The notes beneath the pieces were generated by a model. That model saw nothing but the letters and a program-made list of their open reading frames with translations. It searched no databases and was not told the DNA's origin. Below are positions 1 to 7,082 of a stretch of DNA of 8,605 bases, piece by piece (the stretch's first letter is position 1; each line of letters starts with the position of its first letter). Location of the stretch: the NCBI GenBank assembly GCA_009838595.1, contig VXRI01000053.1, positions 1-8,605 on the forward strand. Reading direction: 5' to 3'. The stretch comes from Chloroflexota bacterium (GTDB lineage: Bacteria; Chloroflexota; Dehalococcoidia; Lucifugimonadales; JADFKI01). The translations under genes were made by a program, and so were the position numbers.

Positions 1-2
1 CA

Positions 3-524
3 GTGGTCGTACAGGCGGCAATAGAGTCTGTCAGCCCGTTTGAGCGGGGAAGCGAACTGGAGTCTCGACTAGTGGAGATGAAGGCCGCGCTCAGGAACAA
101 GGGGGTTGCGGTTACACGCAAGCGCGCGAAGCTGCTCGAGGTGCTGCTGGCAAGTGATCGTCATCCGTCCGCGAGCGAGATTCACGAAGGCGTGTGCGCG
201 GCGTATCCCGGCACGAGCCTTGCCACGATTTACAACACCATAGAAATTCTAAAAGAGACGGGACAAGTGCTGGAAATCGAATTCAGCGCTTCATCAAACC
301 GCTACGACGGCAGAATACCCGTGTCGCATCCGCATCTCGTCTGCTTGCAGTGCGAGAAGGTGGAAGACATGGACTATGCTGCGTCGCAGCCGCACGATCC
401 ACTCGACCGCGTATCCCAGACTACGGGATACGAAATCGTCCGACTACGCACCGATTACTACGGCACCTGCCCCGAGTGCCAAGAGGCATCGCAAATGCTT
501 TTGGGCGAAAGGGGGCGCTTATAG
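3..524 (+). CDS. Fur-family metalloregulator, PerR-like; 5' end uncertain
   Basis: This is a dimeric DNA-binding repressor of the Fur family, which controls metal homeostasis or peroxide response genes. Numbering from the GTG at 3, a winged-helix domain spans about residues 26-95, with recognition helix SLATIYNTIEIL at 72-83, followed by a C-terminal dimerisation domain. The structural zinc site is C114/C117 (CLQC) plus C156/C159 (CPEC). Aligned by eye with Bacillus subtilis PerR, the sensing-metal ligands H37, D85, H91, H93 and D104 correspond to H54, D102, H109, H111 and D122. All five are present, and an Asp sits at the PerR D104 position. PerR-like is therefore a better guess than iron-Fur, but this is inference. 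The start is unresolved: the frame is open to the window edge. GTG 72 (GGAG at 59-62) or ATG 78 would give 150 or 148 residues, close to family length, while GTG 3 gives 173. It lies 72 bases before the DUF1800 gene on the same strand. Confidence 0.9.
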   Translation: MVVQAAIESVSPFERGSELESRLVEMKAALRNKGVAVTRKRAKLLEVLLASDRHPSASEIHEGVCAAYPGTSLATIYNTIEILKETGQVLEIEFSASSNRYDGRIPVSHPHLVCLQCEKVEDMDYAASQPHDPLDRVSQTTGYEIVRLRTDYYGTCPECQEASQMLLGERGRL

Positions 525-582
525 TTTTGACGATGACTAATAACATCCAACGGTCGATGACGAAAGAACTCAACATGTTTCG

Positions 583-589
583 AAAGGAG
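583..589 (+). promoter_or_regulatory. Shine-Dalgarno site that fixes the DUF1800 start
   Basis: AAAGGAG lies one base before the ATG at 591 but seven bases before the in-frame ATG at 597. Normal spacing therefore favours 597 as the true start and argues against the two-codon-longer version. Confidence 0.75.
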
Positions 590-596
590 TATGCGC

Positions 597-2003
597 ATGT
601 CCAATAGAGAGGAAATCGCCCTGCTAGCCCATCTTATGAGGCGTGCCGGCTTTGGCGCGACACGCGACGAGCTAGAGGCTATGGCAGAGCAGGGGTATGA
701 GGCGACGGTCGAGCACCTGCTCGATTACGAAAACCAGCCCCCAGTCGATGAGTACACGCTGTACAGGTATCATCCGATAACGGAAGTACCCGGCGGCGCG
801 GCAGCGCCCGGCCAGGCGAACTGGCTGTATTTCATGGTCAACACGCAGCGACCGCTGAACGAGAAGATGGCGCTCTTCTGGCACCATGTATTCGCGACCG
901 GCAACGCTAAGGTTGACAATTGCAACCACCTGCTCGAGCAGATTCAGATGTTCCGCGACGTCGGAATGGACAACTACCGCGAGCTGCTTGTACGACTGGC
1001 GAGCAATCCCGCTATGATTTACTGGCTGGATAACAATGAGAACCACAAGATCGCGCCCAACGAGAACTGGGGCCGCGAACTATTGGAGCTATTCTCGCTT
1101 GGCGTGGGCAATTACACCGAGCAGGATGTTTACGAATGCTCGCGCGCGTTTACCGGCTGGACTATCTCCGCGAAGATGCCGCGCTATCCTTACGGCAGGC
1201 ATCCGTGGCAATTCGAGTATCGCGCGGAAGACCATGACGAGACCGACAAGTCTTTCTTGGGCTACACCGGCAACTTCAACGGTGAAGACATCATCGACAT
1301 CATCTTGAAGCAGCCCGCTTGCCCGAACTTCATCGTGCGCCACCTGTACAACTTCTTCGTGGAAGACGAGCCGCAGGTGCCAGCGTGGAACATTGAGCAG
1401 CCGCGCAACCCGGACGCGATCCGCGTTCTGGCGCAGACTTTCGTCGAGAATGATTACGACATCAAGCCTGTGCTGCGTGTGCTCTTCAACTCGGACTTCT
1501 TTAAGGACGCGATGTATAAGAAGGTCAAGAACCCGACCGAGGTTGTCGTCAGTACACTGCGGCTCACCGGCGACCTTCAGGGCCCCGACCCGCGCCTAGA
1601 GGCTGTTGCGCGAGAGCCCGGCTACATGGGGCAGGACATTCTGGACCCGCCCAGCGTGGAAGGCTGGCACACGGGACACGAGTGGATTAACAGTGGCTCA
1701 CTAGTCAAGCGCGTCAATTTCGTTGCGGACAGGATCAGCGACACAAACCTGCCTGGCGTGCAGCGCATCGTCGAGCGCATCGCGGGCGCGAATGGTGCCA
1801 CCATGACGCCGGAAGAGTTTGTCGAGAACTGCCTCGACCAGATGGGGCCGCTGCCCGTATCCGACCAGACGCGCGGCGAGCTACTCAGCCAGGCGCAGAG
1901 CGAAGGCACTGTGGACTGGGAAGGCTCCTACGACGACTCAGCGCGGCGCACCGGCGAAATGCTGGCGCTTATCGGCGCAACCCGCGAGTATCAGTTCGGC
2001 TAA
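597..2003 (+). CDS. DUF1800 family protein
   Basis: This 468-residue protein belongs to the DUF1800 family, whose biochemical function is unknown and whose genes typically sit beside DUF1501 genes. Family landmarks in order are: HLMRRAGFGAT near the N-terminus (12-22); KMALFWHHVFATG (90-102); APNENWGRELLELF (153-166), running into GVGNYTEQDV and RAFTGW (183-188); FLGYTGNFNGEDIID (220-234); PPSVEGW (351-357); and a C-terminal ALIGATREYQF. It is full length and intact. Many family members carry a leader, but here the protein opens with MSNREEIALL, with no hydrophobic segment. A TGA at 558-560 is in frame upstream, with no ATG between it and 591, so no longer exported form is encoded. The start at 597 rather than 591 rests on the Shine-Dalgarno spacing. 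The DUF1501 gene follows 48 bases later and the two are presumably co-transcribed. Family assignment is secure; no reaction can be assigned. Confidence 0.93.
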   Translation: MSNREEIALLAHLMRRAGFGATRDELEAMAEQGYEATVEHLLDYENQPPVDEYTLYRYHPITEVPGGAAAPGQANWLYFMVNTQRPLNEKMALFWHHVFATGNAKVDNCNHLLEQIQMFRDVGMDNYRELLVRLASNPAMIYWLDNNENHKIAPNENWGRELLELFSLGVGNYTEQDVYECSRAFTGWTISAKMPRYPYGRHPWQFEYRAEDHDETDKSFLGYTGNFNGEDIIDIILKQPACPNFIVRHLYNFFVEDEPQVPAWNIEQPRNPDAIRVLAQTFVENDYDIKPVLRVLFNSDFFKDAMYKKVKNPTEVVVSTLRLTGDLQGPDPRLEAVAREPGYMGQDILDPPSVEGWHTGHEWINSGSLVKRVNFVADRISDTNLPGVQRIVERIAGANGATMTPEEFVENCLDQMGPLPVSDQTRGELLSQAQSEGTVDWEGSYDDSARRTGEMLALIGATREYQFG

Positions 2004-2028
2004 ACCAACTGCATCGCACACCAAACAC

Positions 2029-2047
2029 TTTCCTGATTAGGAGGAAA
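2029..2047 (+). promoter_or_regulatory. Strong Shine-Dalgarno inside a small hairpin before the DUF1501 gene
   Basis: A consensus AGGAGG at 2039-2044 sits seven bases before the ATG at 2052. The arms TTTCCT (2029-2034) and AGGAAA (2042-2047) are perfectly complementary across a seven-base loop, so half of the ribosome site could be paired. The ribosome site is clear. A regulatory role for the hairpin is only inferred, and the stem is short and AU-rich. Confidence 0.5.
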
Positions 2048-2051
2048 ACAG

Positions 2052-3200
2052 ATGGCAAACACGAACAAACCGCCGGTTCTGGTCGTACTGCAGCTCACGG
2101 GCGGCAACGATTACTTCAACACGGTGATCCCGTACACCGACGGCAACTACTACGACAGCCGCCGCTCGCTTGGCATCTCCGAGAATCGTGTGCTGAAGCT
2201 CGATGACGAGCTCGGCTTGCACCCGGCGATGGCGCCCATGAAGGACATCTTCGACAAGGGCGACATGGCGGTCATCCATGGCATCGGCTATGAGAACTCG
2301 CCGCGTTCGCACTTCCGCTCGATGGACATCTGGCATACCTGTGAGCCGGACAAGGTCGGCACGGAAGGCTGGCTCGGTCGCGCGCTCAAGCAGATTGACC
2401 CGAACTCCGAGAATCCTGTAACCGGCGTCAACGTCGGACAGGCTCTTCCTCGCGCGCTGGTCGCGCCGGGTGTTTCGGTCGCTTCGGTCGCCGATGTGTC
2501 CACTTATGGCTTGCTCACGAACATTGAGCAGGAGCAGCAGCGCCAGCAGGTGCTAGAACGCTTCGCAAATATGTACGGACCGGCCGTTGGCAGCGGACAG
2601 GTAATGGAATATCTCGGACAGACCGGTCTTGACGCGCTCAAGGGCGCCGACATACTGAAGGTTGCGCCGAACCAATACGAGTCCAGCGTTGAATACGGCG
2701 CGAGCCCGATAGCGCAGAAGCTGCGAGACATTGCGATGATTCATACCGCCGATGTTGGCACGCGCGTCTTCTACACCGACCACGGCAGCTTCGACACTCA
2801 CGCAGCGCAGGCGACCACGCACGCGCAGTTGTGGACTGATGTCTCCGAGGCGGTCGCAGACTTCTGGGACGACCTGCGCGAGCACGACGCGGACGACAAT
2901 GTGATTATGTTCATGTTCTCGGAGTTCGGACGCAGGGTTCGCGATAACGGCTCCGGCACCGACCACGGCGCGGCAGGGGTTGCTTTCGCCATCGGCCCGA
3001 ATATCAATGGTGGCTTCTATAGCGAATACCCGGAGACGCGCGCAGAAGCGTTGCAGCAGGGTGACCTCGTACCCAACCAGGACTTCCGCGGCGTGTACTC
3101 CACGGTGCTCGAAGACTGGATGAAGTTGGACGCGCCCAGCGTGGTCAACGGGCAGTTTGAGGCGCCGGCTTTCATCCACACCAACGGCGGCAGCCACTAG
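2052..3200 (+). CDS. DUF1501 family protein (alkaline phosphatase/sulfatase-like fold)
   Basis: This 382-residue member of the DUF1501 family is the common partner of DUF1800. The family is thought to be related to the alkaline phosphatase/sulfatase superfamily, but no activity is established. Visible landmarks are: a beta-strand running straight into TGGND (16-20); LGLHPAMAPM (54-63); RSHF (85-88); GSFDTH (245-250); SEFGRRVRDNGSGTDHG (290-306); and a C-terminal DFRGVYSTVLEDW. The conserved acidic and His residues D20, H87, D248, H250, E291, D304 and H305 are candidates for a metal site by analogy, not by demonstration. Many family members begin with a Tat-type leader. Here the first core strand starts at about residue 8, and an in-frame TGA at 2034-2036 rules out a longer start, so the protein looks cytoplasmic. 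It follows DUF1800 by 48 bases, and the NHL gene follows after 107. Confidence 0.93.
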   Translation: MANTNKPPVLVVLQLTGGNDYFNTVIPYTDGNYYDSRRSLGISENRVLKLDDELGLHPAMAPMKDIFDKGDMAVIHGIGYENSPRSHFRSMDIWHTCEPDKVGTEGWLGRALKQIDPNSENPVTGVNVGQALPRALVAPGVSVASVADVSTYGLLTNIEQEQQRQQVLERFANMYGPAVGSGQVMEYLGQTGLDALKGADILKVAPNQYESSVEYGASPIAQKLRDIAMIHTADVGTRVFYTDHGSFDTHAAQATTHAQLWTDVSEAVADFWDDLREHDADDNVIMFMFSEFGRRVRDNGSGTDHGAAGVAFAIGPNINGGFYSEYPETRAEALQQGDLVPNQDFRGVYSTVLEDWMKLDAPSVVNGQFEAPAFIHTNGGSH

Positions 3201-3213
3201 ACCGAAGTTCGGT
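3201..3213 (+). repeat. 13-base palindrome just after the DUF1501 stop
   Basis: ACCGAA and TTCGGT flank a single central G, starting at the base after the TAG. No T-run follows, so it does not look like an intrinsic terminator. It could be an operator half of the intergenic region or a transcript-end or processing hairpin. The symmetry is certain; the function is unknown. Confidence 0.45.
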
Positions 3214-3235
3214 ATTGGTTCACTTGTCATACAAT
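3208..3235 (+). promoter_or_regulatory. Possible promoter for the NHL gene
   Basis: TACAAT at 3230-3235 matches the -10 consensus in five of six bases. The best upstream hexamer at suitable spacing, TTCGGT (3208-3213, 16-base spacer), matches -35 poorly and overlaps the palindrome. An internal promoter would explain the longer 107-base gap here, but the support is weak. Confidence 0.25.
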
Positions 3236-3268
3236 CCCCGCAGTTCGCAGGAAATTCGAGCTGTGGGG
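3236..3268 (+). repeat. Hairpin-forming inverted repeat upstream of the NHL gene
   Basis: CCCCGCAG (3236-3243) can pair with CTGTGGGG (3261-3268) as an eight-base stem with one G-U pair and a 17-base loop. There is no following T tract, so it is not a standard terminator. It could be an mRNA-stabilising or attenuating structure between DUF1501 and NHL. Confidence 0.4.
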
Positions 3269-3296
3269 CTGACAGTGTGAATTCGGATTAGATCGG

Positions 3297-3302
3297 AAGG
3301 GG
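3297..3302 (+). promoter_or_regulatory. Ribosome binding site supporting a GTG start for the NHL gene
   Basis: AAGGGG lies five bases before the GTG at 3308. An in-frame TGA at 3278-3280 with no ATG after it leaves this GTG as the best start. Confidence 0.6.
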
Positions 3303-3307
3303 ACATT

Positions 3308-4303
3308 GTGCTAACGACAACTGTATCAGGCCGCACTTGGAACTTCAGCCACGCAATCGGACGCAACGCTGCGGCGGGCAACGGCTTCACACAGCCGACC
3401 GATGTGGCGGTTGCACCGGGCGGTGTTCTATATGTGCTAAACAGAGGGCAGGAAGGCGCCGGAGGCGTGCAAGCGCCCAACAAGCGAATCGGCAAAGTCA
3501 CCATAACTGAAGAGTTTATTGGCGACTTTGCGCGTGAAGAACTTGTCTGGCCGATGAGCATCGCCGTTGACAGTGCGGGGAACCTGTACTGCACGGACGA
3601 ATACGACAAGAAAATCAAAGTTTATGACGCGGACGGCATCAATGCCGGAGAGTGGAACGGAGATGGCAATCTCGGCAGCCCGTCCGGTATCGCCTGCGAC
3701 GCGGACGACAACATCTACGTTACGGACGCGGACTCCAACGAGGTAAAAAAATTCAGCAGCGACGGCAAGTTCCTGGCATCGTTCGGCGGTGCTGGCAGCG
3801 CGCCCGGCAAGTTCAACCGGCCTTGGGGCATCACCATCGGCGCGGATGGCAGCGTGTATGTCGCGGACTGGGGCAACAACCGTGCGCAGAAGTTCTCCGC
3901 TGATGGGGAGCATATCGCCACCTACGGCGAAGAGACCAGCGGCCCTGCCGGCGCCCTCAACCATCCGTCTGACATTGCCGTGGACAGCGAAGGCGATGTG
4001 TATGTCTCCGACTGGGGCAACAAGCTCGTCAAGATATACGAGAACGATGGGCCAGTGCTCACGCAACTTGAAGGCGATGCCATCGAGTTCTCCAAGTGGG
4101 CGAAAGAGGTCGTGGAGTCCAATCCGGATGTGGTGAAAGCATATCGCCGCGTCAAGGACACGCGGTCGCTTGGCTTGTTCAATCGCCCGGTTGGCATCGC
4201 AGTCGATGAGGACGACAACATAATCATCACCGACAGCACGCGCGGTCGCCTACAAGTGTACGCCAAGGAAAAGGACTATATGGATCCGCAGTTCAACCTG
4301 TAA
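3308..4303 (+). CDS. NHL-repeat six-bladed beta-propeller protein
   Basis: This 331-residue protein consists almost entirely of NHL-type propeller blades, which usually act as binding or scaffold surfaces and sometimes carry hydrolase or lyase activity. Six repeats are visible, centred near residues 30-46, 80-110, 122-157, 169-207, 217-247 and 290-320. They share the pattern P-x-x-I-A-V-D-x-x-G-N-x-Y-V-x-D; examples are WGITIGADGSVYVADWGNN and SDIAVDSEGDVYVSDWGNK. Between blades five and six is an insert of about 40 residues (250-289), including FSKWAKEVVESNPDVVKAYR, which looks helical. A longer loop (47-70) interrupts the first blade. No signal peptide is present, and an in-frame stop upstream excludes one, so the protein is predicted to be cytoplasmic. 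GTG is the chosen start, from the Shine-Dalgarno site at 3297-3302. It is the last gene of the + strand block and is followed by a terminator. Fold is confident; substrate or partner is unknown. Confidence 0.88.
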   Translation: MLTTTVSGRTWNFSHAIGRNAAAGNGFTQPTDVAVAPGGVLYVLNRGQEGAGGVQAPNKRIGKVTITEEFIGDFAREELVWPMSIAVDSAGNLYCTDEYDKKIKVYDADGINAGEWNGDGNLGSPSGIACDADDNIYVTDADSNEVKKFSSDGKFLASFGGAGSAPGKFNRPWGITIGADGSVYVADWGNNRAQKFSADGEHIATYGEETSGPAGALNHPSDIAVDSEGDVYVSDWGNKLVKIYENDGPVLTQLEGDAIEFSKWAKEVVESNPDVVKAYRRVKDTRSLGLFNRPVGIAVDEDDNIIITDSTRGRLQVYAKEKDYMDPQFNL

Positions 4304-4405
4304 TTGCATTCCGCGATTCGCCCTTACCTTTACTGCTTGTTCCTTCTCCCTATGGAGGAAGGTTAGGAAGTGGGCGCAGCGAATTACACATAGCCCAAAT
4401 ATGAA

Positions 4406-4440
4406 GGGACGCCACGCATTCAGCAGGGCGTCCCAATTTT
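4406..4440 (+). terminator. Intrinsic terminator after the NHL gene
   Basis: GGGACGCC (4406-4413) and GGCGTCCC (4427-4434) form a perfect eight-base GC-rich stem with a 13-base loop, followed by AATTTT. It ends the + strand block about 100 bases after the NHL stop. Read on the - strand the stem is followed by TTCATATTT, so it may also weakly stop transcription from convergent priA. Confidence 0.8.
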
Positions 4441-4470
4441 CGTCCATCGCCTAGCGTGTTTCTAAGCCCC

Positions 4471-6963
4471 TCAAGTTAGCGCTACCGGATCGATGTCCAC
4501 GCTCCAGCCCTTCGGGACTTCCACCTTGTCTAGCAACTCGCGCGGATTCCTACCGCGCAGGATGATATGCCAGCGATAGCGTCCGCGCAGCCGCGCCGGG
4601 AACGCGGGCATTGGTCCCATCACTTCTGTGTCGGTAAAGTCCCATTCCGCCTTACGCTCGCGCAAATTAGTAGCCATTCGTATCGCCTCAGATTCGCACT
4701 TCGCTTGGTTGGTGTTCGTGCACAGCATGCGAATTAGGCTGCTGTACGGCGGGTTGCCCTGCTGACGGCGATATGCCATCTCTCGCATATAGAATAACTG
4801 ATAGTCCTGTGCCGCAGCCGATTGTATGGCGTAATTGTCCGGCTGGAATGTTTGGATGATTACCTTTCCTTCGCTGCTGCCACGGCCGGCTCTGCCCGCG
4901 ACCTGATGCAGCAGTTGAAACGCGCGCTCACCGGCGCGATAGTCCGGTATCGTCAACCCGACATCGGCGGAAACCACGCCGACTAGCGACACGGACGGGA
5001 AATGCAATCCCTTGGCGATCATCTGCGTGCCGACTAGCACCTGCGCTTCGCCCGTTCGAAATCGCGTCAGTAATTCTTCGTGCGCCTTTGGACTGCTGGC
5101 GATGTCCCTATCCCATCGCAGCACGCCGGCATCAGGGAAGCGCGCCGCGACTTCGGCTGCGACGGCTTCCGTGCCTATGCCGTAGTTGCGCAAGCGAGGT
5201 CTTAGGCACTGCGGGCACACACCCGGCGGTAAGCGTCGGCGCCCGCAATAGTGGCAGATGTAGCGCCGGGACGCTGCGTGATAGGTAACGCTGACGTCGC
5301 AGTGCCGGCAGCGCAGGCTGTATCCACAGCTGAAGCAGCGCAAGTGCGACGAAGTGCCGCGCCGGTTCAGAAAGAGCATCGCCTGTTCGCCAGCATCTAA
5401 GCAAGCCCGCAGCGAATCACTAAGCGCGCGGCTGAACATGTTAGTGTTGCCCGCGCGCAATTCTTCGCGCATATCCACGACCCGTACCGAAGGCAGCGCG
5501 CCTACGGTTGGAGTGCGCGCGGCTGCATCTACGCCCGCGCCCCTGTCCGTATCCATGAATCGCTTCGTAAGCCGGTGCAGTCGATACCTGTCGTTCATCC
5601 CTGCGTAGTACGAACCGACATCCGGTGATGCACTGCCTAGCACGACTAACGCCTGAGACATGTCGGACAGGCGCAGGCTGACCTGCCGCGCGTGGTATCG
5701 TGGCGCGGTGTCGTGCTGCTTGTAAGTCCATTCGTGCTCTTCGTCGATGACGATTAGCCCGAGGTCGGGCACCGGCGCAAATACCGCGCTCCGCGAGCCG
5801 ATGACGAGGTCGTATTGCCCGCGCCGTATCTTCCACCACTGGTCGAAGCGCTCTCCGTCCGACAAGCCACTGTGCAACACGGCGACTCTGCCCGGGAATC
5901 GTGCGGCGAATCGTTCGATGGTCTGGTAAGTCAGTGCGATTTCCGGCACAAGCACAATCGCTTGCTTACCCATTTGGATGCAGTAGTCCACCGCGTCCAA
6001 ATAGACCTCCGTCTTGCCGCTGCCGGTTACGCCTTCGATGAGGAATGTCGTGCCAAGTACATCCGGCTGCTCGAATGCGCTGTGTATCGCAGTCGCTGCC
6101 TCAGACTGCTCTACGTTGAGCCGCATTGTTGACGGCTCTGGGAACGACCTGCCGTCTAGCGGGTCCCGGTCTATGGCTACGGTGCGAGAATTAAGCCATC
6201 CCTTGTCCATCAAGGATTTGACTACACTCCCCCCAAATTCCTTGCGCGCTTCAGTCGCATCAACAGGTTCATGAACTTCGCGCAAGTGTTCAACCAACGC
6301 AGATTGCTTAGGCGCTTGATTTCTTCGTTTGGTGGAAAGCCATTCGTCTATCTCTTTTGCCGTCTCAGGGGCGAGACTTACGAGTGTGCGGTATCGGTGT
6401 CTGATAGATGGGTCGGGTAGGAAGTAGTCGCGGTTCAGTATGCCGCGCCGGATGAGGCTTGCCACGGACGCCGCGGCACTCTCGCCGATTGAGTTGACGA
6501 GCGCATCTTGCGTTACAGAGCCGCGCTTGGAGATATAATCTATTATGCGCTGCTGAAGCGGAGTTAGATTTTGTTGCTCTGACTCCGCTTCAGCTTCCTT
6601 AATGGTGAGATGGATGCGGGCGCGCACCCTTCCTCCGGGCGGCAACATCGGCACGGCAGCCTCGAAAAGCGAGCAGATGTAGTATTCGCTAATCCATCGG
6701 GCGAGCCGCAGCCGCACATCGTCGAGCAGCGGCTCATCGAATACGACGCTTGAAATGTCCCTCGTGTCCTCGTCTGCGACCTGCGAATGATCTGCAAGCG
6801 TGAATACTATGCCCTGCAGAGTGCGCGCGCCAAAGGGAACGCGCACGAGATTGCCCGGTGATACGCCCATCCCTTGTGGAACGCGATAGCTGAAAGTGCG
6901 ACCGGGCGCGGTTGGTACATCCACCGCAACCTCCGCAAATCTCTCATTTCGTTGTTCAGCCAT
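4471..6963 (-). CDS. priA: Primosomal protein N' (replication restart helicase PriA)
   Basis: PriA is a 3'-to-5' superfamily 2 DNA helicase that recognises stalled or collapsed replication forks and reloads the replicative helicase. The 830-residue product has the N-terminal 3'-DNA-end-binding domain (about 8-115), a winged-helix region (about 130-260), and Walker A GVTGSGKTEVY (311-321). It also has Walker B DEEH (407-410), followed by the PriA-typical TYKQHDTAPRYHAR. The zinc region holds eight Cys (543, 546, 552, 555, 570, 573, 583, 586), and the motifs GTQMIAKG (645-652) and QVAGRAGR (687-694) follow. It is complete, somewhat longer than the E. coli protein (732 residues), and has an extra stretch around 468-495 before the zinc region. 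The ATG at 6963-6961 has only a weak upstream purine stretch. It converges with the NHL gene and lies downstream of rplS, with that gene's terminator between them, so it probably has its own promoter. Confidence 0.97.
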   Translation of the reverse strand: MAEQRNERFAEVAVDVPTAPGRTFSYRVPQGMGVSPGNLVRVPFGARTLQGIVFTLADHSQVADEDTRDISSVVFDEPLLDDVRLRLARWISEYYICSLFEAAVPMLPPGGRVRARIHLTIKEAEAESEQQNLTPLQQRIIDYISKRGSVTQDALVNSIGESAAASVASLIRRGILNRDYFLPDPSIRHRYRTLVSLAPETAKEIDEWLSTKRRNQAPKQSALVEHLREVHEPVDATEARKEFGGSVVKSLMDKGWLNSRTVAIDRDPLDGRSFPEPSTMRLNVEQSEAATAIHSAFEQPDVLGTTFLIEGVTGSGKTEVYLDAVDYCIQMGKQAIVLVPEIALTYQTIERFAARFPGRVAVLHSGLSDGERFDQWWKIRRGQYDLVIGSRSAVFAPVPDLGLIVIDEEHEWTYKQHDTAPRYHARQVSLRLSDMSQALVVLGSASPDVGSYYAGMNDRYRLHRLTKRFMDTDRGAGVDAAARTPTVGALPSVRVVDMREELRAGNTNMFSRALSDSLRACLDAGEQAMLFLNRRGTSSHLRCFSCGYSLRCRHCDVSVTYHAASRRYICHYCGRRRLPPGVCPQCLRPRLRNYGIGTEAVAAEVAARFPDAGVLRWDRDIASSPKAHEELLTRFRTGEAQVLVGTQMIAKGLHFPSVSLVGVVSADVGLTIPDYRAGERAFQLLHQVAGRAGRGSSEGKVIIQTFQPDNYAIQSAAAQDYQLFYMREMAYRRQQGNPPYSSLIRMLCTNTNQAKCESEAIRMATNLRERKAEWDFTDTEVMGPMPAFPARLRGRYRWHIILRGRNPRELLDKVEVPKGWSVDIDPVALT

Positions 6964-6978
6964 ATTGTACTCTGCGCG

Positions 6979-7008
6979 AATATGCCGTCAGGCTAACCCA
7001 GCACTCAA
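6979..7008 (-). promoter_or_regulatory. Weak candidate promoter for priA
   Basis: On the - strand, TTGAGT (7008-7003) and CATATT (6984-6979) are separated by 18 bases, each matching four of six consensus positions. The start site would fall only about nine bases before the priA ATG, giving a very short leader. Treat as tentative. Confidence 0.22.
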
Positions 7009-7082
7009 GGCAGATTGCGATTGCGTGCTATTGAAGAGTTAATCACCATCCTAGCCATTCGTTATCAAAGTTGAAAGAACAT

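Noticed and set aside
525..596. TTGACG at 527-532 as a -35 for the DUF1800 gene, or a PerR box in this gap
   Set aside because: No acceptable -10 follows at 16-18 bases, and I see no PerR-box-like AT-rich palindrome. The gap could simply be internal to an operon.
194..607. 137-residue + strand frame overlapping the Fur-family gene
   Set aside because: It is out of frame with a well-supported Fur protein, is rich in Arg and His as expected for a shifted frame, and runs into the DUF1800 start.
2553..3230. 225-residue open frame on the - strand opposite the DUF1501 gene
   Set aside because: It lies almost wholly antisense to a gene with unmistakable family motifs, and its own translation shows no recognisable domain. 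GC-rich codon bias creates such shadows.
3437..4066. 209-residue open frame on the - strand opposite the NHL gene
   Set aside because: Its periodic Val/Asp/Ile/Arg pattern is just the mirror of the NHL repeats on the other strand, with no independent start signal or domain.
4341..4362. CCTTCTCC/GGAGGAAGG hairpin after the NHL gene as a terminator
   Set aside because: The stem needs a bulge and is not followed by a T-run. The perfect stem with TTTT at 4406-4440 is the better terminator.
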